Positions 1 through 4,040 of a stretch of 5,151 nt of DNA are shown piece by piece. The notes under the pieces were generated by a model. It made no database searches. It was not told where the DNA came from and worked only from the letters and a program-made list of their open reading frames with translations. This stretch comes from an uncultured Collinsella sp. (GTDB lineage Bacteria; Actinomycetota; Coriobacteriia; Coriobacteriales; Coriobacteriaceae). Both the position numbers and the translations under genes were made by a program. Each line of letters starts with the position of its first letter. Within the stretch, counting starts at the first letter, position 1. The stretch covers positions 1 to 5,151 of the forward strand of contig CABUVF010000152.1 of assembly GCA_902494945.1 (NCBI GenBank), read 5' to 3'.

Positions 1-864
1 AAGATCAAGGAGCAGCAGACACAGATCGTAAAGGTCGAGGGCAAGGACGGCAAAAAGGCTCCGCAGCGCACTCAGCACAACGAGATGTCCAACCGCAAGA
101 TTGCCGAGGAAATCGCAATCATCCAGGCTTGGATCGAGCAGAACCGAGGTGCCGATACGCCGGTTGCCTCGCGCCGCCAGCGTGCCTACCAGATCTTTAA
201 CGACGAGAAGGCTTTTGACGGCAAGCACGGTGAGCGCCTGATAAGGCGCATGACCGAAAAGGGCATCAGCATGCAGGCGATCAAGGTCGCCCCCAATCGC
301 CCCGTGCACTTTACGGGCTTCTTTACGCTGGGCGCCGACAAGCCGTTCATTATGGTCGAAAACCTGGACACCTACGACGAGATCGTCAAGCTGCTGCGTG
401 GCCGCAAGCACGCCAAGCTCTTTGGCATCAAGGTGGGCGGCGTGATTTTTGGCGGCGGATGCAAGGCGAGCGTCTCGCATGCCCTGGACGATTATCTGGC
501 CGAGATTGGCTATCGCTTTAACTACGTCTACTACGTGGGCGATATCGACCGCGAGGGCGCGCGCATTGTCGAGCAGGCTCGCAATGCCAATGTGGTTGAG
601 ATTCGCCTGCATGCCGGCATGTACCGCGCCATGCTCGCCGAGCATAAGCGTCGCGTGAAGGCCGGCGGCGAGTGCGAGCCCGCGGCTGCCAACCAGGGCG
701 TGCCGCAGAACTTGGCGGCGACGATCAAGGATCTGCCCATGGTCACGCGCGTGCAGTTCCGCAATGTGCTGCGCGAGGGCGGGCGCATTCCGCAGGAGAT
801 TCTGATGACCGCCGACTATCGGGATGGCGACTCGGGAAGCTTCGACCGCATGCTTAACAACTAA
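1..864 (+). CDS. JetD-like (DUF2220-type) TOPRIM nuclease subunit, 5' end outside the window
   Basis: Seen: an open frame runs from the first base to a TAA stop, 287 visible codons. There is no stop before the ATG at 85, so that ATG is probably internal and the gene begins upstream. Numbering from the first visible codon, residues 59-72 read RQRAYQIFNDEKAF, like the segment that precedes the catalytic domain in JetD proteins. A TOPRIM-like core follows: a hydrophobic strand ending in the acidic motif VEN (Glu120), a Gly-rich turn IFGGG (149-153), and YYVGDIDREG with Asp181 and Asp183. Known: JetD is the TOPRIM-containing nuclease of Wadjet (JetABCD) systems, which use an SMC-type complex to recognise and cut circular plasmids; jetD is commonly the last gene of the operon. 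Inferred: this would be the final gene of a plus-strand jet operon, since only non-coding repeats follow. No signal peptide or membrane segment is visible, so it should be cytoplasmic. It could be another DUF2220/DUF2399-type TOPRIM protein. Family fairly sure, Wadjet membership less so. Confidence 0.68.
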   Translation, partial: KIKEQQTQIVKVEGKDGKKAPQRTQHNEMSNRKIAEEIAIIQAWIEQNRGADTPVASRRQRAYQIFNDEKAFDGKHGERLIRRMTEKGISMQAIKVAPNRPVHFTGFFTLGADKPFIMVENLDTYDEIVKLLRGRKHAKLFGIKVGGVIFGGGCKASVSHALDDYLAEIGYRFNYVYYVGDIDREGARIVEQARNANVVEIRLHAGMYRAMLAEHKRRVKAGGECEPAAANQGVPQNLAATIKDLPMVTRVQFRNVLREGGRIPQEILMTADYRDGDSGSFDRMLNN

Positions 865-874
865 ATTCCGCCGG

Positions 875-1007
875 CCCCGGGAGAACGGGGACACCGGCTT
901 AGGTTTCCTGCTCTACAGTCCTGCTCACGACGGAGGCCACATTAAGTGGCCTCCTGTTCGTGCGGAACTCGCGATAAACCTAAGCCGGTGTCCCCGCTCT
1001 CCCGGGG
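875..1007. repeat. Long-arm palindromic element with a nested hairpin
   Basis: The arms 875-906 and 976-1007 are inverted repeats of 32 bp with a single mismatch (A885 opposite C997). The arm contains the string GGGGACACCGGCTTAGG. Inside the 69-bp spacer sits a second dyad: a perfect 9-bp stem at 932-940/946-954 with a 5-base loop, extended by 5 more pairs at 926-930/958-962. The element starts 10 bp after the stop codon of the JetD-like gene. Its transcript would fold strongly and could end or protect that mRNA. The run after the inner stem is poor in T, so it is not a textbook terminator. Nested palindromes with GGGGACA-type cores suggest a REP/BIME-like element of the sort moved by RAYT (Y1) transposases; that link is inference. 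Confidence 0.8.
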
Positions 1008-1041
1008 GCTGTCGTGGCTTGGCCGTTGCACGCGGCTCGCT

Positions 1042-1074
1042 TTTCGGAACGGGGCTGACGGACACGTTCCGAAA
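1042..1074. repeat. Perfect 10-bp inverted repeat (hairpin)
   Basis: TTTCGGAACG (1042-1051) pairs exactly with CGTTCCGAAA (1065-1074) across a 13-base loop. There is no T-run suited to a terminator on either side. It lies between two larger palindromic elements, so it may be a remnant of the same repeat family or a third kind of REP-like unit. Confidence 0.6.
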
Positions 1075-1112
1075 TCTACCACCGTCGCTGTGCAGGGTGT
1101 CTATAAAGAGCC

Positions 1113-1342
1113 GTGGCCAAAAAACATCAAATATGAGTACTGATACTCTTTTAGTAGCAGTAATTTTGACCACATTTAAGGTGATTTGACGTGTCGATCG
1201 AGCAGATAAGCTGCCGTATCTCCTCAAGTGTTCATTAAAGGAAGACCTTGATGCGAATAAATCTCATTAAGATCTTCTTTTATTAACGAAAATAATGTAG
1301 CTACAACGGTAACAGTACTCATATTTGCCGTTTTTTGGCCAC
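1113..1342. mobile_element. AT-rich MITE-like element with 34-bp terminal inverted repeats
   Basis: The ends 1113-1146 and 1309-1342 are inverted repeats matching at 31 of 34 positions. Each begins GTGGCCAAAAAAC and continues into CAAATATGAGTACTG. The 230-bp unit is strikingly AT-rich against GC-rich flanks. An inner dyad (about 1234-1253 with 1266-1285, about 16 of 20 matches, two of the differences being G-U compatible in the plus-strand transcript) makes the whole unit foldable. No transposase is encoded and no clear target-site duplication flanks it (AGAGCC on the left, AGTCCT on the right). Such size and structure fit a non-autonomous element mobilised in trans. A large structured RNA or regulatory repeat cannot be excluded. 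Confidence 0.6.
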
Positions 1343-1377
1343 AGTCCTTCGGAGGGTCCTCGAAAATAGTCCCGAGC

Positions 1378-1432
1378 CGGCACTTGGGGACGTTCCTATA
1401 ATGCCGGCACTTAGGAGCGTCCCCAAGTGCCG
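1378..1432. repeat. REP-like palindrome
   Basis: The arms 1378-1397 and 1413-1432 are 20-bp inverted repeats with one mismatch, reading CGGCACTTGGGGACGTTCCT on the left. The 15-base loop repeats GCCGGCACTT (1403-1412), also present directly at 1376-1385. Short palindromes with a GGGGACG core, scattered between genes, are typical of REP sequences paired with RAYT-type Y1 transposases; assigning this one to that class is inference. No T-run follows, so I do not call it a terminator. Confidence 0.6.
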
Positions 1433-1435
1433 ACA

Positions 1436-1691
1436 CCGCGTCCGCCTGGTCGGCGGCCGCGCCCCGCTGCGTCGCTTCGCACCCTTGCGGGTTCGAATCC
1501 CTCCGCTTGGCGGCGTTGGCTCGATTTGCTTGACGTGAGGGGCTCTTGGCTGGTGTGGGACGGAGGGATTCCGCGTCCGCCTGGTCGGCGGCCGCGCCCC
1601 GCTGCGTCGCTTCGCTCCTTGCGTGCTGCGCTGGAAAACGCTTCGCGTTTCCTCAGCTCCGCACCCTTGCGGGTTCGAATTCCTCCGCTTG
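1436..1691. repeat. Duplicated GC-rich block carrying tRNA T-arm-like sequence
   Basis: A 45-bp sequence at 1436-1480 is repeated without change at 1571-1615. A second module, 1478-1509, recurs at 1660-1691 with one mismatch in 32. In the first copy the modules abut. In the second they are split by 47 bp (1616-1662) holding a hairpin around AAACGC-TTC-GCGTTT. The second module contains GGGTTCGAATCCCTCCG (1489-1505), the T-loop and 3' acceptor-side sequence of a tRNA, shared over 17 bases with the neighbouring tRNA-Gln but on the opposite strand. No matching 5' acceptor half, D-arm or anticodon arm is present, so these are not tRNA genes. They look like relics of insertion or recombination at tRNA sequences. 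Confidence 0.7.
1556..1571 (-). other. Partial copy of the tRNA-Gln 3' end (att-like direct repeat)
   Basis: Sixteen bases, TGGGACGGAGGGATTC on the plus strand, are identical to 1747-1762, the acceptor and T-stem end of the tRNA-Gln gene, in the same orientation. A TGGC matching the encoded CCA end lies just outside (1547-1550), separated by five extra bases. A direct repeat of a tRNA 3' end is what integration at a tRNA leaves behind, but 16 bases is short and the spacing is disturbed. Confidence 0.45.
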
Positions 1692-1701
1692 CCCACAAGA
1701 A

Positions 1702-1733
1702 AGCGCCCTGGGCCGTTATGGGCTTAGGGCGCT
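1702..1733 (-). terminator. Intrinsic terminator of the tRNA-Gln transcript
   Basis: On the minus strand AGCGCCCT (1733-1726) pairs perfectly with AGGGCGCT (1709-1702) over a 16-base loop and is followed by TTTCTT. It lies about 10 bases past the CCA end of the tRNA. The plus strand also has TTTT shortly after the stem, so some two-way termination is possible. With no other terminator before the tRNA, it may also end transcripts from the CwlM-like gene. Confidence 0.8.
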
Positions 1734-1742
1734 CAGTTTTAA

Positions 1743-1817
1743 TGGCTGGGACGGAGGGATTCGAACCCCCAACAGCCGGCACCAAAAACCGGAGTTCTAC
1801 CGTTGAACTACGTCCCA
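1743..1817 (-). tRNA. tRNA-Gln, anticodon TTG, CCA encoded
   Basis: Read on the minus strand from 1817, the acceptor TGGGACG pairs fully with CGTCCCA. The D-stem is GTTC/GAAC. The anticodon stem CCGGT/GCCGG (one G-U closing pair) bounds the loop TTTTGGT, giving anticodon TTG at 1785-1783. The T-arm is GGGGG-TTCGAAT-CCCTC. Discriminator G and CCA follow (1746-1743), so the 3' end is encoded. It decodes CAA, and CAG by wobble. Its 5' end is 38 bp after the stop of the CwlM-like gene on the same strand, so it may be co-transcribed or have its own promoter; I see no strong promoter in that gap. The intact 3' end faces the repeat-rich region. Confidence 0.96.
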
Positions 1818-1855
1818 ATGTGTGGTGTTGCCCAAAAGCAACTCGTCTAGTTTAC

Positions 1856-2761
1856 CTAATCTGCGAGGGCATCGCAAACGCCATCGAGCAGGCGTACGGC
1901 GAGTGTCTGCGCGTCGCTGGCCGTGAAGGTGCCGTTGTAGCGCGTCATGCCCGTGAGCTCAATGCGAATGCGAGCCGGCTTCTGCTGCGCGGCGACATTG
2001 GCGGTGCGGATGCGCTGGGCCAGGTTGTGGCACTCGGCGAGGGCAATCGTGGCGCGTGGCGCGGCGTCGGCGGGCAGCTCGTCGCTTGCGATCTCGAGCA
2101 CCAGGTCAACGTCGGTTGGGACCTCGGAGTCGCAGAGCATCATGCCGCTGTTGTCGGTCGTTGCCGTGGCGATATTCCACATGCGCGACGCAACACTGCG
2201 TGCGATGGGGTCCTCGCCGATAACGGCAATCTGGAAGCGCTCGAGCACGTTGGCGGCGCGAGCAAAACCGATGCGGGACTCGGCTTCGGTGACCGAGGGC
2301 TTGCCCTCCCACACATGGTGCAGGCGGTTGATGTAGGCGTAGGTGTCCTGGAAGGCCATGCCGTCGGCAAACAGGCCGACATTTTCCTGGAACTGCTGCA
2401 GGGCGGCCTCGGTATGCGGACCAAAGTAGCCGTCGTCTTCGCCACAGGCAAAGCCCAAAACGTTGAGAGCGCGCTGCAGGGCCTGCACATCGGCGCCATG
2501 GAAATTGGGCATGCGCAGATACAGAGTGCGGTCGCCCAGCTTATACGAGGCGTCGACCAGGGCGCTCCAACAGGGGATATCGACGGCATGACCGGCAGCA
2601 AGGCCGCTGTCGAGCCTGAAGGTGCTGACGGCCTGCTCGGTGGTGGTGCCAAAGCGCTTGTCGACAACCTCGGCGTCATCGATTGTATAGCCGAGCTGCA
2701 GAAGGCGGGACTGAACATCCTCGACGGCTGCTCCCTGCATGCCCGTGGTAATAGGTTCCAT
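1856..2761 (-). CDS. CwlM-like protein: two peptidoglycan-binding domains plus degenerate amidase-like tail
   Basis: The protein has 301 residues. Two PG_binding_1-type domains are visible. The first is at about 7-70 (VQSRLLQLGY, FGTTTEQAVSTFR). The second is at about 81-145 (DVQALQRALNVLGF, DGYFGPHTEAALQQFQ, GLFADG). The join ASYKLGDRTLY and the second domain closely resemble actinobacterial CwlM from memory. The C-terminal 130 residues occupy the place of an Amidase_3 domain and keep its rough pattern (LVLEIASDE where amidases have SIHAN; RIRIELTGM where they have the conserved Glu). The His-Gly-Gly and SIH zinc-binding His residues are absent. No signal peptide is present, so it is probably cytoplasmic. 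Known: mycobacterial CwlM is a cytoplasmic non-hydrolytic regulator that activates MurA when phosphorylated. Inferred: this is a similar regulator of wall synthesis, not a hydrolase. The ATG at 2761 has a good Shine-Dalgarno and an upstream promoter; stop TAG. CwlM kinship fairly likely, function unproven. Confidence 0.75.
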   Translation of the reverse strand: MEPITTGMQGAAVEDVQSRLLQLGYTIDDAEVVDKRFGTTTEQAVSTFRLDSGLAAGHAVDIPCWSALVDASYKLGDRTLYLRMPNFHGADVQALQRALNVLGFACGEDDGYFGPHTEAALQQFQENVGLFADGMAFQDTYAYINRLHHVWEGKPSVTEAESRIGFARAANVLERFQIAVIGEDPIARSVASRMWNIATATTDNSGMMLCDSEVPTDVDLVLEIASDELPADAAPRATIALAECHNLAQRIRTANVAAQQKPARIRIELTGMTRYNGTFTASDAQTLAVRLLDGVCDALAD

Positions 2762-2768
2762 GAACGAA

Positions 2769-2775
2769 CCCCTTT
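2769..2775 (-). promoter_or_regulatory. Ribosome binding site of the CwlM-like gene
   Basis: AAAGGGG on the minus strand ends seven bases before the ATG at 2761. It is a strong purine-rich Shine-Dalgarno and supports this start. Confidence 0.7.
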
Positions 2776-2829
2776 CGGCGTACCATTCGTACTATTTTGA
2801 GCGTGTGTCGGATAGACAACGCGAGACAA

Positions 2830-2859
2830 TTTATAAACATGCACTCAATAGTGTAGCAA
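2830..2859 (-). promoter_or_regulatory. Probable sigma70-type promoter for the CwlM-like gene
   Basis: Minus-strand TTGCTA (2859-2854) and TATAAA (2835-2830) are separated by 18 bases, matching 4/6 and 5/6 of the housekeeping -35 and -10 consensus. They lie in the AT-richer stretch of the 139-bp gap after the polyprenyl synthase stop and would give a leader of roughly 60 bases. This implies the CwlM-like gene can be transcribed separately from the synthase upstream. I see no clear terminator in the gap, so read-through is possible. Confidence 0.5.
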
Positions 2860-2900
2860 CTTGTACCCAAACTCGCTGCCCACAGGTTTTATGACCCCCG

Positions 2901-3926
2901 CTAGTTGAGGCGCTCCACAAAGAAATCTGCCATGGAGAGGAACAGTTCGCGTGCGTGCGGGTCAAGCTCAACGTTCTCGATGGCAGCCTTGGCTTTTGCG
3001 GTCAGGTCCAGCGCGTAGGCGTGAGCATATTCGATGGAGCCGGTCTGCTGGAAGATCTCCACGGCGCGCGCGAGCTGCGCGGGGTCCTCGGTGCCCGAGG
3101 AAAGGATTGCCTCGACCTCGTCGTGATGGCGCTCATTAGACAGGGCGTGCACGGCAACGAGCGTGCGTTTGCCCTCGGTGATGTCGGTGCGGAAGTCCTT
3201 GTTGGCGGCCTCTTTGGTGCCGACCAAGTTGAGCAGGTCGTCCTGAATCTGAAAGGCAAGGCCGGTGTGCAGGCCAAAGGCGCGTAGCGCCTCGACCTGC
3301 TCTTCGCTGCCGCCGCCGATAATGGCTCCGGCGGCAAGCGGCGTGGCTCCGCTGTAATACGCGGTCTTGTGCGTCGCCATGTCCAGGTAGTCATCAACCG
3401 AGATATCAAAGCGCTCGTCACGGACCCAACCCAGGTCAAGCGCTTGACCCTCAATGGTGCGGACGATCATCTCGGTAAGCTCGTGGAGCACACGCAGCTT
3501 CACGTCGGACTCGAGCGTGGGATCGTCGAGAACCGTCTTGGTGACCATGGTGAGCGCCAGGTCGCCACAATTGATGGCGAGCCCCGTGCCCTCGGTAAGG
3601 TGCATGCAGGGCTTGCCTCGACGAAGCTGTCCGTTGTCGGCGATGTCGTCGTGGATGAGCGCACCCGACTGGAAATGCTCGATAGCTGCCGCGGCGCTGC
3701 GGGCGCTCTCAAAGCTACCGCCCACTGCGGTTGCGGCGAGCATGCAGATAAGCGGGCGGTGGCGCTTGCCGGCGTTGACCGTAAAAGCCGAGAGCGGCGC
3801 GTACAGGTAGCGTTCGATATCGGCAGAGGTCGCCTGTCCGTCAAAGAACGTGGCCAGATAGTCATTAATCTGGTCAAAGTGCTGGGCTAAAAAGCAGGTA
3901 AACGGACTGGACACGGGTTCTCGCAT
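2901..3926 (-). CDS. Polyprenyl diphosphate synthase (trans-isoprenyl diphosphate synthase)
   Basis: The protein has 341 residues, a usual length for the family. It joins isopentenyl diphosphate units to an allylic diphosphate in the cytoplasm, supplying precursors for lipid carriers or quinones. Visible motifs: GKRHRP (53-58) for diphosphate binding; the first Asp-rich motif DDIAD (93-97) followed by LRRGKP; GQALDLGW (160-167); HKTAYYSGATPL (186-197); the second Asp region QDDLLN (228-233), where the last Asp of DDxxD is replaced by Asn; and KDFRTDITEGKRT (243-255). Small residues Gly88 and Ala89 at five and four positions before the first motif leave room for a medium or long chain; exact product length cannot be read off. 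The ATG at 3926 is the first start after an in-frame TAA nine bases upstream. Its Shine-Dalgarno is weak (AAGAAAG almost touching the ATG), so the GTG four codons in is an alternative. The gene lies 114 bp after the HAD fusion gene on the same strand. Confidence 0.93.
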   Translation of the reverse strand: MREPVSSPFTCFLAQHFDQINDYLATFFDGQATSADIERYLYAPLSAFTVNAGKRHRPLICMLAATAVGGSFESARSAAAAIEHFQSGALIHDDIADNGQLRRGKPCMHLTEGTGLAINCGDLALTMVTKTVLDDPTLESDVKLRVLHELTEMIVRTIEGQALDLGWVRDERFDISVDDYLDMATHKTAYYSGATPLAAGAIIGGGSEEQVEALRAFGLHTGLAFQIQDDLLNLVGTKEAANKDFRTDITEGKRTLVAVHALSNERHHDEVEAILSSGTEDPAQLARAVEIFQQTGSIEYAHAYALDLTAKAKAAIENVELDPHARELFLSMADFFVERLN

Positions 3927-3954
3927 TCTTTCTTAGGTTGCATCGATGTAGTGT

Positions 3955-3996
3955 GCAGGCAACATATTGCCACATTGTGCCTGCCTGCGTGGCAGG
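3955..3996 (-). promoter_or_regulatory. Leader with overlapping, mutually exclusive hairpins before the polyprenyl synthase
   Basis: Upstream of the synthase ATG, CCTGCC/GGCAGG (3980-3985/3991-3996, loop 5) and GGCAA/TTGCC (3958-3962/3967-3971, loop 4) can each form. The segment GCAGGCA/TGCCTGC (3955-3961/3978-3984) can pair instead and would disrupt both. None is followed by a U-run on the minus strand. This may be an mRNA structure affecting expression, a weak end for the gene upstream, or chance. Confidence 0.3.
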
Positions 3997-4040
3997 TTTG
4001 GGGATTTAAGGCAACGGCGCATGTCGGACGAGTTTCGTAG

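Larger units (their letters stand above)
865..1742. other. Repeat-rich intergenic region without a convincing gene
   Basis: About 880 bp separate the JetD-like gene from the tRNA-Gln gene. Short open frames occur on both strands, but they are built from palindromes, direct repeats and tRNA T-arm sequence and have no recognisable protein content. The region is a patchwork of separate elements listed individually. It is GC-rich at both ends, with a sharply AT-rich core at about 1120-1335. The 3' end of the tRNA faces this region. I infer an accessory-DNA boundary or a landing strip for small mobile repeats. Confidence 0.75.

Noticed and set aside
85..864. ATG at 85 as the true start of the JetD-like gene
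   Set aside because: The frame is open to the window edge, no Shine-Dalgarno precedes the ATG, and JetD-type proteins need an N-terminal part that would be missing.
1436..1505. A second tRNA gene on the plus strand
   Set aside because: Only the T-arm and 3' acceptor side are present; no 5' acceptor half, D-arm or anticodon arm can be folded upstream.
865..1700. CRISPR array
   Set aside because: There are repeats but no regular short repeat-spacer pattern; the duplicated blocks are only two and unequally spaced.
1319..1818. Minus-strand open frames of 125 and 135 codons with GGIRTRK-like and GFEPAR-like strings
   Set aside because: Such strings are the classic mistranslation of tRNA T-arm sequence, and the rest is the 45-bp duplication read as protein.
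1827..1842. Hairpin GTTGC/GCAAC between the CwlM-like stop and the tRNA as a terminator
   Set aside because: Only five pairs and no T-run on the minus strand.
1427..2800. 457-codon plus-strand open frame
   Set aside because: It runs through the tRNA-like repeats, across the tRNA-Gln gene and antisense to the CwlM-like gene. It is a GC-rich shadow frame with no domain.
2140..2844. 234-codon minus-strand frame overlapping the CwlM-like gene
   Set aside because: Alternative frame of the gene with low-complexity Ser/Pro/Arg composition. The PG-binding frame has the motifs and the Shine-Dalgarno.
3369..3890. 173-codon plus-strand frame opposite the polyprenyl synthase
   Set aside because: Antisense shadow of a gene whose catalytic motifs are all on the minus strand.
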